From Ophiosphaerella korrae (lineage: Eukaryota; Ascomycota; Dothideomycetes; Pleosporales; Phaeosphaeriaceae): a stretch of DNA of 64,000 nt. The notes beneath the pieces were generated by a model. That model saw nothing but the letters and a program-made list of their open reading frames with translations. It made no database searches and was not told where the DNA came from. The DNA is taken from the NCBI GenBank assembly GCA_028456385.1, contig JALNQF010000165.1, forward strand, positions 33,675 through 97,674, in the 5' to 3' direction. Shown here in pieces: positions 1 to 9,761 of this stretch; the first letter of the stretch is position 1; every line of letters starts with the position of its first letter. The translations under genes and the position numbers were made by a program.

Positions 1-203
1 GACTGGAACATACAGTGGGCGCTTGATGCTTTATATGTGTATCAGTCACGACTCTTTGTCATCATCGGGATAAGTTGCATGACTGAGAGATATATCACAT
101 GACCCGCCTCATACGAGAACTCGGGGGTTTTGCCGTCATTTCTCCAAATAGCATTGAGCGGCTAACATGGAATGGCTCACTTCCGGCTGTGTATATACTT
201 TAG

Positions 204-780
204 AAAGTCACTGAGAGCCAGTGATTCTGCTACCTACAGCAGCTGATGTGCCACCACAAACACCATGTCCAGCACATGTGGAGTCATCCTCTGTGGCGTA
301 GTTTGATGGCGATACATGGACCTCTTCACAGAGTTACCAAGAGCCTATGGATCTTGAGCAGGATCTCAAGTTCAAGCACATGACACTGCAAGGCGTACAG
401 CACATGGGGCGGTGATGCCATCTATTCTACACCATGACCAACACGCATAAAGCAATGCTGCGTGGCACAGCTCAAAGGCGTGGAGTGTCCGTCTCAGAGT
501 CACTGAGGGCCTATGATTCTCGAGCAGTGCCTCGAGTAGCAGGCACGTAACCCCGTGGGGCGTACACCATATGGGACAGTGATGCTATCTATGGCATCTA
601 GTGACCACGACTAACACCACGCATGAATTGATGCGTTGAAGCGGCGCTCCTTCAATGGGCGCTTCTCACACCCGGATTCACGGAGAACCTATGAAATCTG
701 AGTATTGCCTCAAATAAGAAGTGCATAACCCGCTAGATGTGCTGTAGTGGAGGCAATGAGGCTTTTGTGGCGCATGTTAC
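204..780. repeat. Degenerate tandem repeat region with no convincing gene
   Basis: Related blocks recur near 204, 329, 494 and 674. Each begins with a variant of GAGTCACTGAGGGCCTATG, followed by a cytosine-rich stretch and then 'GGGC..ACA.CATATGGG.C.GTGATGC'. Spacing is about 125-180 bp and identity between units is moderate, so these are old, diverged tandem copies. A 100-codon minus-strand reading frame (1035-733) overlaps the last part, but has no recognisable domain and I do not call it a gene. I see nothing else of note in bases 1-1032. Confidence 0.45.
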
Positions 781-1032
781 TTCATTTGTGCTTATGCATT
801 GTACTTGCAAGGCATACTCAGAGCTTGTTGCCCCGTCGTATAGTCCATATGGGCGCTTGCATGACTCCCTTTGACAGCATATAAGGACATGTTGAACCCA
901 CACCACTTCATAGACATGGCTTCGCCGGCACAAGCATTGGATATACGCACTCAACCTATTTCCCCAATGAATTTTGATGATATCTTCGACATGGTGTGTT
1001 ACCTCGACTGATGGCGTGTGGAAATGGGCTGA

Positions 1033-2870
1033 CACCTCAAGGCATTATACGGACCTCCGAAAGAAGCCGACAGAACAGAAAAGAAGGCCTGCCAGAGGTG
1101 TGAAGAGCGAGAAAGCGAGCTCGGCTTCCTGAAGGTCGTCGTCATATGCCTTTTGTCGGTCGTTCAGAGTTTGAATAACTAATACCCTGCTCGGGACGCT
1201 GAAGTTGCGCCTGGGTCTGGGTCAACAACTCGTCCAGAAGCGACCACAACTCTTCCAAACAGTGAAGCTACTGCAAAGCCTGGTCAGGCTGAGGTTCTGG
1301 CTGCGGAGAATTTCAGCGACATTGCTATGGAGGTCACGGCCCAACATGCAACGGAAACCCTAGATCGCAGTGCAACATCCGAAAGCCATCGCAATGCCAC
1401 CACTATCGACCTTAGCGACCTCCCGGATGGAGAGGCCAGCTACATCACGGGATCTATTGACACCGCAAGTTCTAGTGCACCACAGATCTCGGTGACATGG
1501 ACACAACCTTCCACATGGCCGATTTGAGAATGTGTGAAGCAGAAAGACTAAGCAGCGAGGAGGCTGTTAGCTCTCAGACGAACAACGAGCGTCCGGAAAA
1601 CGACAATGGTACGGAATCGACCAAGCAAGCGGTCAAGAGACGGCAGACTGGGCCTGTGGAGACTATCAAGTCCCCAGCAATCATGATCATGGACGAGGAG
1701 GCCAAACAACCTAAGGAGGTGACAGTTCTTCAGAAGGAGGTGACGCCTCTTGGAACCGTCAGGTTGGAAGGGGAGCCGATGGCCATTGACAACGACCAGA
1801 ATCATCGTTTTGAGGGAGCAGGTGTTTCCACAAACACCATGACACCGGTCATTGATACGGCCGAGGAAGGTTCCGAGGCTTCTGACCCTCCTGAGAGCAC
1901 CCAAAATCGACAAGGCCAATCTACCACAGCAGCAGTTGTTTCCAGTGAGGGCGAGGCCAGCTGTCTCGAGACTAGTGAAATGCACGTAAACGTCACGATG
2001 TCTAGAGACTTTAACCTGGAGTCGAGGACGGAAGATCATCTACGAAAATCGCCCCTGAGCTTTTCCAATCGAGCCAACGATACAAGAATTTCCGATGACG
2101 CAAGCAAGTCAAAATCCCAGCTCCGCGACAAAACCTCGGCCAAGAAGCGGCGTACAAAAACGAGCCGCTCTAGGTCACCTGTCAGAAACAGCTTTTATAG
2201 TTGTGAAGTGATTGTGATATCTGACGACGAAGAGGAAGATCAAGTCAAAGTTGAGCTTACGGACGACGCTGCACTCAGATTGAAGAAAGATCAGCGAATG
2301 GATATTGACCACGACGATACCGAGGTCGACAACTCGGACGAGATGTCTAGTGACTACGACGAATCCGATAACGCAGGATTGCTTCCCTGGGGAAATCCGG
2401 ACTTCGAAGAGCAAAACCAGAAGAAAGTTGACGACCTGTTTCACGATGTGCAGCGACATTGGTTGCGTTTCAATTCTCTCAGATCTATGCGAGCCCACAT
2501 GTGCGTGCATACGTTCAGTCAGTCGTTCAATGCCCTCGCCAGAAGGGCCGCTGCCGACGGCGGTCTTACGGACACTGATTTGGAAGAATTACAGAAAGAG
2601 TGGGCCATATTTGAAACTAGTATCATGCCCAAGGTGAAGAGGATCAGTCGAGAAGTGCGGCGCAAGGCCGAGGAGAAGAGAAACAAGGAGCACAAGAAGA
2701 AAGCCAATCAGGAAAAGCGCAAGATCCATGAGATCAGCAACGAAGAGCGCAAGGTCAAGTGCATCAGTAAGCTCATACGCCGTCTATATACCATGGGACA
2801 TATGCAATTAATCATCAACTCATGTGGGATGACAGATGGGGACAAGAGCGACAAGAATTACAAGCCATGA
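1033..2870 (+). CDS. Hypothetical nuclear-type protein, low complexity with basic C-terminus; 5' end unresolved
   Basis: The firm part is the frame open from 1497 to 2870. It is acidic in the middle (IVISDDEEEDQ, then DHDDTEVDNSDEMSSDYDES) and ends in a long lysine/arginine-rich helix (KRISREVRRKAEEKRNKEH), which suggests a charged coiled coil and a nuclear location. Upstream, frame 1 is open from 1183 to 1527, with an earlier part (1033-1180) containing a CxxC motif (ACQRCEERES), as in fungal zinc-binding proteins. A GT..AG intron at about 1492-1559 would join the two frames in phase; a second intron is needed near 1135-1210 to skip a TAA at 1180. I do not recognise the family. Codon use looks normal and no stop lies within the main frame. 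The start codon is unknown: 1497 is only the first ATG of the long frame, probably inside an intron. Confidence 0.6.
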
Positions 2871-3174
2871 AAGCACTTGGACAGATATAAATACAGTTGC
2901 AATCCAATCAAGTTCAAGATATAATCCTTGGGAACCAATTTGCTCTGCCGCTCCCAATTCAATCAGCCGTCCTGACGTGCTCCTCAATCTCCCGGATAAA
3001 GCCCAAACGCCACGATGAATCTTCCTCCTCTAACTTCGGAAGGGTCTGAATTTCGCAGATCCGCGCATTCGACAGATCTGCAGAGCCTGATCCCTGCCAT
3101 GGTGTTGGTGTTGGAGTCTCTCCAGCGAGCGGGGACTGCTTTGAGGTCAGCTTCGTCAATCGTCTTGCTGCAGT

Positions 3175-3594
3175 TTAGCCTACGTATTGCTGGCGTCGAT
3201 AAAGCTCCGCGCTAACAGTATCAAGGTTCTTCTGCAGGGCTACGTGCTCGGTCCGATGTGCGTCAAGCGCGGCGTACGCGGCATGGCACGCGGCTTGCCA
3301 CTGAGTCAGGTCGTGCGTCAACCTAGTTATGTGGGTCTCTAGCTCCATGCGTTCGTTCTGCACGGTCCAAAGCTCGTTGCGAGTGGCATTGTGCCCCCAA
3401 ATCTCCCAATCCAGGATCTGCAACAGTTGCAGGTACAGATTCGGCGATGGATAGCCTGCACCTGCGATCGCCGGATGTTCGAGCTTTGCAGGCCATGTTG
3501 GTCGCTGTTGGATCTGTTCGTCTGCTGATCCTTCGCTGGGTTCAGGTGCAGGATGCACACAGATAAGCGATGGCCATTTCAACGGTGTCGACAT
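3175..3594 (-). CDS. Small hypothetical coiled-coil protein
   Basis: The ATG at 3594 gives a 139-residue protein starting MSTPLKWPSL. Its C-terminal half (about residues 60-135) is heptad-like, with ELWTVQNERMELETHITRL and further leucine/alanine-spaced stretches, so a coiled coil is likely. The same frame stays open upstream to 3747 through the microsatellite, which would add a run of more than 20 serines. I prefer the inner start because the serine run comes only from the ATG repeat read on this strand. No known domain is visible. It lies tail-to-tail with the 1033-2870 gene and head-to-head with the kinase-like gene, so the 3.6-4.0 kb gap may be a shared promoter. It could be a truncated relic. 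Confidence 0.45.
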   Translation of the reverse strand: MSTPLKWPSLICVHPAPEPSEGSADEQIQQRPTWPAKLEHPAIAGAGYPSPNLYLQLLQILDWEIWGHNATRNELWTVQNERMELETHITRLTHDLTQWQAACHAAYAALDAHRTEHVALQKNLDTVSAELYRRQQYVG

Positions 3595-3617
3595 ATTGTT
3601 CAATGATGATAATAGTG

Positions 3618-3618
3618 G

Positions 3619-3684
<66 letters not shown>
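3618..3684. repeat. ATG/GAT trinucleotide microsatellite
   Basis: About 22 uninterrupted copies of a TGA/ATG/GAT triplet. Its three frames create artificial poly-Met, poly-Ser and poly-His reading frames on either strand. It sits just upstream of the ATG at 3594 of the minus-strand gene. Confidence 0.95.
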
Positions 3685-3685
<1 letters not shown>

Positions 3686-4035
3686 AATCCAGCGCACGAC
3701 TTGCCACCCCTCTTATAGCTGCACAGGCCCAAATGCTCAACGGACATTGTGCAAGAACGATACCTAGGACTGTAAGCAGCATTCCTGATATCCGTACAAA
3801 GCGACTCACGTTCCTGAGGTGTGTTTTCGGTTCCAACGTTCCCCGTTGCACCCCTCCTAGCTCCAGCGGCTACGACGGCGCAAAGTCGGCAAGATCATCA
3901 GGGAAGCAGTGGACAGCCTTCCCCCACCCCACCCAACACCCTCTTTCACGTTCACGTCAAAAAATTGACCTTCCTAGTAGATCAGTGTCTATAGCGGTAG
4001 CAGCCTGACATTGCTCTACGTAATGATGACACCTA

Positions 4036-5039
4036 AGGCCATAGAGGACGCTTTTCAGCGACACCCAAGACCACAAAACGTCCCAACGAAGGCAGCTCTA
4101 CTACAAAAATCCCTCCAAAAGTCTCTCCCTGCCGTGCTCTCCACCTCGACGTCCTCGACTTTGTCAACATCCATAACACGCAAATTTGCTTTTTCTCAGA
4201 CAAATTGGTAATGGTGAAAAAGACCTCGCCCGAGTTCGGGAGGAGAGAATATGACCGAACCTCGTCATTGCAACCCCTTGCAAACGTGGCCACCCTGCGA
4301 CAGTGTTTCGAAATGGACGACTTCTGGTATATGCAGTACGACTATTCGCGCTTCACTCTTGAAGAGATTCTCAATATCCACATGCGCCTTGAGGAAAGCC
4401 ATATACGAATTATTGCAAGCTCGGTAAAGACTGTAACATTCTCATCCCTCAAATGCACTCTACTGATACTTTAGATTTTTCTGGCAATTCAACACATAGC
4501 AAGTGCTGGGATCGTTCACAGCAAGATTTCCGTCACAACAATCCGTTTCTGTAGCAGCGGGATACCTCTTCTATGTCCGTACACTCCTTTGCCTAAGAGA
4601 CCTACGAGCTGAATTTCCTGTAGCAAACTTTGAAAATTGTGTTAAAACGAGTCCCGAGAGGGATGCCGGTCACGATCTTGAGGACCTTGGCTCGGTCGTT
4701 CTAGAATGTATGAACGGCAGCTCAAGCGATCATCTGCGAGACAGAGACACAATACGCCAGTTGCGGAAGCAGAGTAAGATGTTTGGCCTGGCGAACGGCG
4801 AAGCCTGGAGCGGGCATAAACTTCTACTTGACTTTCCTGACCACATGTTCAACGAAGCTACGTCGGTGCCGGCAAAACTTCAAAAACCAGTAAGTAAGAA
4901 CACTAATGCAGTCAGCACGAACTAAAGATCCCAGCACAAATATGTCACCAAGGATTTGACCCATGCTAGGCTAGTACCGTTTCTAGAATTGGTACCACTC
5001 GAGTGTTTCGCGCTGTGGCGTCCGGCAGATCCAGCATAG
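4036..5039 (+). CDS. Protein kinase-fold protein lacking catalytic motifs (pseudokinase), 5' end unresolved
   Basis: Exons read as <4036-4423, 4475-4574, 4624-4889 and 4935-5039, joined in phase by three GT..AG introns of 51, 49 and 45 nt. The spliced product follows a kinase domain in order: a beta-3-like lysine (VMVKKTSPEF), the helix C to hinge region (WYMQYDYSRFTLEEILNIH), then AIQHIASAGIVHSKISVTT where active kinases have HRDLK..N, then SNFENC where they have DFG. The late helix region (HDLEDLGSVVLECMNG) and the final helices ending in PFLELVPLECFALWRPA follow. The catalytic Asp of HRD and the metal-binding Asp of DFG are both absent, so it is probably inactive; that is inference from two motifs. 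The frame is open back to a stop at 4033 but has no ATG, so an upstream exon is missing from this model. Expanded families of such degenerate kinases are known in Dothideomycetes. The clean splicing argues for a gene that is or was recently functional. Confidence 0.7.
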
Positions 5040-5171
5040 CCCTGAACGGGGAACATGTTGCAGTTTCCCGTCCTCTGTCTTAGGCTTCCAGTGATCTTGC
5101 TTGTTAATTTCTTCGAGAGATATGTACATATATACCAATAGACATTGCGCATCTTCTTTGCCATACCAAAC

Positions 5172-5762
5172 ATGTCTCAATCTCATCACACTAACCCACA
5201 GTCAGGCGCTGAACCCTCTTGGGACGAAATGTTCTTTTTCAATCCTACAAGCCAACCTTTCGAGCCCTTCCAAGGCGATGCACAGAATCCGGGTTCAGTC
5301 CCTGACATCCTAGGTGGATGCACTCAAACAGGACCGCTTGTTATCGAGCAAGACCTCTCCATGATCAATGGCAGCTTCACTGGGCTCAATCACTCGGCAG
5401 CTCACATGTGTCAACCTTCCCAACCTTTCTAAATGCAGGGTCAATCAAGCAACTCCACCTTGACAAAGTTTCAACACGAGCTTACGAAAGTGTATTTGAC
5501 CGTATGGGAGCTGAAGAACGAGTATGAGCTAAAGATCTGCCACATTGAAAGGTAGCGTCCTTAGAAATTAGAGAAATCTACCACACTAACATCACGAAGC
5601 AAACTTGTTGAGGCTCAAGCGACAGCTCATAGCCTTCGCCAGGATGTGGATGCCCTTAAAGGGTACGTTAAGGTCCTCATGGGGTGTATTGGGGCACTTG
5701 CTGAGTTGGCTGCCGACTTAGAGGGAATTATACCAAAAGCTAAGGAAAAGGTTAAGGTGTGA
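5172..5762 (+). CDS. Three-exon hypothetical coiled-coil protein, 166 residues
   Basis: The model is exons 5172-5407, 5450-5551 and 5600-5762. The second intron (48 nt) is convincing: GTAGCG donor, CACTAAC branch site and GAAG acceptor, all in phase. The first (5408-5449, 42 nt) is less certain. The N-terminus is rich in Ser, Pro and Phe (AEPSWDEMFFFNPTSQPFEP). The C-terminal two exons form a helical stretch (LTKFQHELTKVYLTVWELKN, then EAQATAHSLRQDVDALKG) typical of a coiled coil, and the end is lysine-rich. I do not recognise the family. An AT-rich TATA-like stretch lies about 40-50 bp upstream of the ATG, near 5125-5137. It runs in the same direction as the kinase-like gene just upstream, with only about 130 bp between them. 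Confidence 0.6.
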
Positions 5763-6526
5763 CGTGCAAACAGAAAACTAGCTCTCTGCGCACGAAAACC
5801 AGATCCTAGGTCGTGTATCAAGTTTCCCTGTACAATAATCGCGCTTAGTTATATAACACAATACAAAAGGTTAACATTGTATACATATGCCTATTTTATG
5901 TTCATACTGAAGATGTGTCGCCTTCACTGCCGTACCATGTACGTTTCGCTCAACCAGTCGTTCATTCTGTCTCGAGGAAGCCGTCAAGATCCAAGTTCTT
6001 ACACATAAATCTACTAGAAGATCATACGGATAGGTGCATCGCTTGTGAACCCCTGCTGCACAATCGCACCCCATACCGCTGCCGAAGAGGGGGATTTCTC
6101 CGTCGACTAGTGTTGAAGGATGCATTGCTTCGAAAGGACGGCAAAGTATAGAGCACAAACAGATGCGGTCCACCAGCACGACTCGAGATACCGACCCAGT
6201 ACTGGGCTGTGATTGCTACGTTGCGATTAGATTATTAGTTTTGGTACGAACAAAACCATAGCTCTTCGGTCTAATGCGAGATGCCTTCCTTTTTTTGGTC
6301 TAAATTATCTTATATGATCTGTGCTTAAGCCGCGCGTGTATGTTCCATGTTGCATGTGGCTGCATGATTCGCCATTTGTACGGCGTCTCTTCAGGAACGT
6401 GCATTAGCTGGCATATCGAATTATCTCGCTTGCGGAAGTAACTGTTCGATTACCGAGCGCATCATAAGACAGGGCTAAGCGCGCCTGCAGGATGATCGAA
6501 CCTGTTTCCGGTATCCTGGTCTCTCC
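5763..6526. other. Intergenic, no gene seen
   Basis: Normal base composition with scattered stops in all frames. Short frames at 5915-6151 (plus) and 5871-6179 (minus) overlap each other and show no domain, signal or codon bias. Nothing further to report. Confidence 0.6.
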
Positions 6527-6626
6527 TACGCCGTACGGGCAGGCAACGAGATACTCAGACCTTCCAAGTTGAGATGTCGACGGCGGGTGCCGTTCCCGAG
6601 GATGCTTATCATGATTCCGTTGGCTG

Positions 6627-6861
6627 CACCAGTGCCGGCAATAATTCGTGCGCGCTGCCTCGATGAGCTAAGCCAACATCAAAGTTGCGTGTCTCAACGA
6701 TGCATTGAAATAATTCTCAAGAAACTTCATACATGTATGCTTATACTCTGTAAATGATCAAATGGCTTTACAGATGTTCATATCTGCGTTGCGCTGGTGT
6801 AGGTGTTGGCGTTGGCTTGGCTAATGTAGACAGCGCGCACGAATTATTGCCGGCACTGGTG
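6627..6861. repeat. Inverted repeat, 50-bp arms around a 135-bp loop
   Basis: The left arm is 6627-6676 and the right arm 6812-6861. The outer 31 bp of each arm (6627-6657 against 6831-6861) match perfectly as reverse complements, with a core of GCCGGCAATAATTCGTGCGC. The inner 19 bp match with a few changes. A CCGTACGG palindrome lies outside each arm at 6531-6538 and 6925-6932. It may be a small non-autonomous DNA transposon or the stem of a foldback element. I found no clear target duplication. Confidence 0.75.
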
Positions 6862-7013
6862 GCCGTGCGGACGACCGTCTTACGGAAACACCGAGCGCGG
6901 GCACTATACTACTGAGAGTCCAGCCCGTACGGGTTAGAAGGGGCTAAGGAACACACAGTCATGGAACGATTATGCCTCACGGATGACAGGAACCCGGCCC
7001 CCTTTCGCGTGAA

Positions 7014-7434
7014 CCGCACGGTCACAAGTACGCCGCGGCATCTAGGTCGGCACGGACCTCAGAATTTGGCCCGTCGCGCTCAATAATGTGGGCAAACGGG
7101 GGATCCGGGAAGAAGCGCTCACAGGGTCAGATTGCTCGCACGTCACGAGACCCCGCACGGCTGACGTACTCACACGGCTGACGTACTCGGACGGCTCAAT
7201 ATCCCGTACGGTCAAAGATGCCGCACGGCCTGTCATACCGTATGGTTGGCAGCACCGCACAGTCTGTAGCACCCGCCTGGTAAATGGACACCATACGGCC
7301 ATCGATTTTGTGGAGATTTGTCCATGTACGGGCGAGCAAGACCGCACGGGTTGCTTTTGAGTATGGTCACCGCGCCCATTTGGGTGCTTGAATTTGGGTT
7401 TCCATCATACCTTGCACGCTCATATTCCGCACGG
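7014..7434. repeat. Periodic array of CCGYACGG palindromes
   Basis: Copies or near copies of CCG(T/C)ACGG occur at 7014, 7153, 7171, 7188, 7204, 7221, 7238, 7255, 7272, 7291, 7325, 7342 and 7427. Between 7153 and 7349 the spacing is almost constant at 16-19 bp, mostly 17, while the 9 bp between motifs vary. The motif is an everted CCG-N2-CGG repeat, the half-site type bound by Zn2Cys6 regulators. It lies 180-600 bp beyond the 3' end of the ferric reductase gene. It may be a binding-site array or the subterminal repeats of a DNA transposon. No protein-coding gene is visible in 6862-7607. Confidence 0.7.
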
Positions 7435-7607
7435 GAAGTGAAGGAGGTCATACTAACTTCTAATATAACGTTATGTGTTATTCCGTCGTTTTAGTGTGTA
7501 CATTCTGTTGACACATGAGGTTGTACTGGATCAGGGCTATGACATTCTATAAAATTATTTCTAGGCTATATCTGAGTCTACATATGTTTACAACTAGACT
7601 TTCACTT

Positions 7608-9325
7608 CTAGCTCATGGAGCCGCCACGAGTGAACCTCAGTCTGGACATCCTACTCACTGCTGTCTCCACTGGCTGAAACGCGCAATTCGTGAAGTCTAT
7701 GTCGTGACAGCTCGAACGAACCGCCTGACGAGCCCGGAGTTCAAACGTTGTGCTTCCGCAGACTGCGCATAGCTTAGCAGTGTTACTATTGAAGATCCTC
7801 TCACTTACCCGATATCAGCATATTGCCGGCTTCCGCTCCCCATTCTTGATCAATGAACCAGCCCATGTCGAGGTTGCTTGACATCGGCAACATTCGCCGT
7901 CTCGAATTCCGCTTGGCCATGCTCTCTTCTACGGTTTCTTCTACCTCGCTAGGATAGAAGACGAAGATCGTGAGAATCTGTCGATGATCCAGATCGTCTA
8001 ATGCGCCGAGAAACTCTTCTGCCCATTTGATCTGGTCTGTGTTTGTCAGGCCAAGCTCGTGGGGCGGAAATAGACGTACCTTGACTCTCTAGAAGCCATG
8101 CTATGGTCAGACGTCTGACACGAGCAGTCTGCGTATTGTGCGCGAGGAGTAGATACCTTGCGGTATTCAGATGGGCTGCAATCCCGATACCGCTGGACAG
8201 CAGGAGAACTTTGTCGTAGCTGTCGAGTATGACGGCGTCAGATCCTCCGTATGGACCGTCAATGAAAGCCCGTGGTAGGCTGTGAGCCATCTTGAGTCTG
8301 TGTGTAAAACCATTGTGTGACTGCACAATGAGAACCATAGTTTTCGCTCGACCGCTCTCATCATCTATAGTCCACGCGACCATGAAAGGATGAGCTTCCA
8401 TGATACCGGGGCCAAATGCGCGAAGTGCTGGTACTGAGAGATAGACAAATTCTCCTGGCTTGACCTTCCAACCTCTTTTCACATCGATGTGTAACTGACA
8501 CACTTCGCTTGGTGACCCTGGGTGTGTGTAATAGGATGCAGTAAGGCGACATTGCGGACCCATTCCTATGTTTCGATAAAACACAAAACAGATCCACAGA
8601 AGCTTCTGAAATACGAAAAGTCCCCCAGCAGTCGAAAGGCAAGCTATGGTATATGTATCGAGGCGTGGTATATGAAGCCAAAGCAAGATCATGGCTGCAA
8701 TTGATCCAAGGGAGTGGATCTGAAGGAATAGCTCATAAGCCTTACGTCGCACGTAGATGAAAGAGAGTAGTGCTAAACTGCTTACGACCGCTAGCAACTA
8801 TATTAAGGTGAGACCAATTTGCTGCGTGGTTCTAGCTAACAAACTTACAGACACATCAATTGGATTGAAACTTGGGCCGCTTTGGAGCATGGCTATGGTA
8901 CCGTGTATCAAGCCCTCGGTGACGGATACTCGTCCAATCCATCGATGGAGGAGATGATGCTCCTGGTGCGAAAGTCGGAAGAATTTGTCCAGTATAATGT
9001 TCGATCTGCCTCCTATGTAGAGAAACACAATATTCGTGACGCAAAGCTTCGCAAGGCGAAGAGAAAACTCGACGCGGGTCTGTACGGAAAGTACGCAAAC
9101 TACGACATTCGCGATGATGAACGCAGCCAGAACAGCAGCTGTAATGACAGTGACATCTGAACTCCCATTCATACGGGGAACTATCACAGAATAGACTACC
9201 CATTTGTAGAAAGACGCCACCAAACGCTCGCGGACCTTGCCAGCAAGGGATTGCGAGAGTCTCCATGCGAGAAGAACTCCAACAGCAGAGGCATAAGCGA
9301 TTGTGTAGACGATTATAGTTCTCAT
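7608..9325 (-). CDS. Ferric reductase-like transmembrane oxidoreductase (FRE family)
   Basis: Exons on the minus strand are 8849-9325, 8080-8797, 7809-8036 and 7608-7762, with introns of 51, 43 and 46 nt all in phase. They give 525 residues. The N-terminal half has several membrane segments and a four-histidine haem pattern: LLHRWIGRV (His near 127), GLIHGTIA (141), LQIHSLGS (187) and LLWLHIP (201). The second half has the FAD-binding signature EAHPFMVAW (around residue 300), then GPYGGS and the NAD(P)H pocket LLLSSGIGIAAHL. The last exon carries the family's usual C-terminal VCGS element. The family moves electrons from cytosolic NAD(P)H across the plasma membrane to reduce ferric iron for uptake. 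It is shorter than many members, so an N-terminal exon may be missing: an open frame beginning MDPGPYDPQ lies at 9408 and upward. There are no in-frame stops, in contrast to the pseudogenes to its right. FRE genes are common Starship cargo. Confidence 0.88.
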
Positions 9326-9761
9326 TGTTGGGGTAAGGAAGTTTCGAAGAATGGCTGGCTATGAATATGCAACAGAACATTATCTGGGGATCGTAGGGAC
9401 CTGGATCCATTGACCCAAGCACGGATGTTCGCAGCAGACTGTTTCCCGTCCTTTGCTAGGACGTCCAAATTTGGCATACCGTTTGGCGCGGCTCGCTTGC
9501 ATATTTCACCGCGCCTAATAGGTACTATTTAGGACGGGCGCTTACAGTAGTTCTAGAACCAATAAGTAGCTGCGACTAGTATAATGTACTAGTCATGCTT
9601 CCCCGCCCACTTTCCCATTCTGAGCTGGATGGCAACTAGTAGGAAGACAGGTAACAGCTCTCTGGACTTTTGAAGACCCGCTGCAGACTGCACAAAGCCG
9701 GAAACCTACTTTTTTCGTATCACTGCTCCTAGTGCTCGCGTTCTACATCCCTGTGCAAGTC
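9326..9761. other. Intergenic between divergent genes
   Basis: This stretch separates the start of the ferric reductase (minus strand) from the MADS-like pseudogene (plus strand) and would hold both promoters. A possible extra first exon of the reductase lies at its left edge (about 9340-9422, minus strand). I see no other structure. Confidence 0.5.

Noticed and set aside
733..1035. 100-codon minus-strand frame
   Set aside because: It overlaps the degenerate tandem repeats and shows no recognisable domain or gene structure.
3595..3747. N-terminal extension with a poly-Ser run for the minus-strand gene at 3175-3594
   Set aside because: The run is only the ATG microsatellite read on the minus strand, and a good ATG lies inside at 3594.
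7153..7349. CRISPR-like pattern of short conserved repeats and variable spacers
   Set aside because: The repeat is only 8 bp and spacers 9 bp, the genome is eukaryotic, and no cas-like gene is present.
8856..9422. 188-codon minus-strand frame beginning MLGSMDPGPYDPQ
   Set aside because: Most of it is the wrong frame of the ferric reductase's first exon; only its first residues might be an extra exon.
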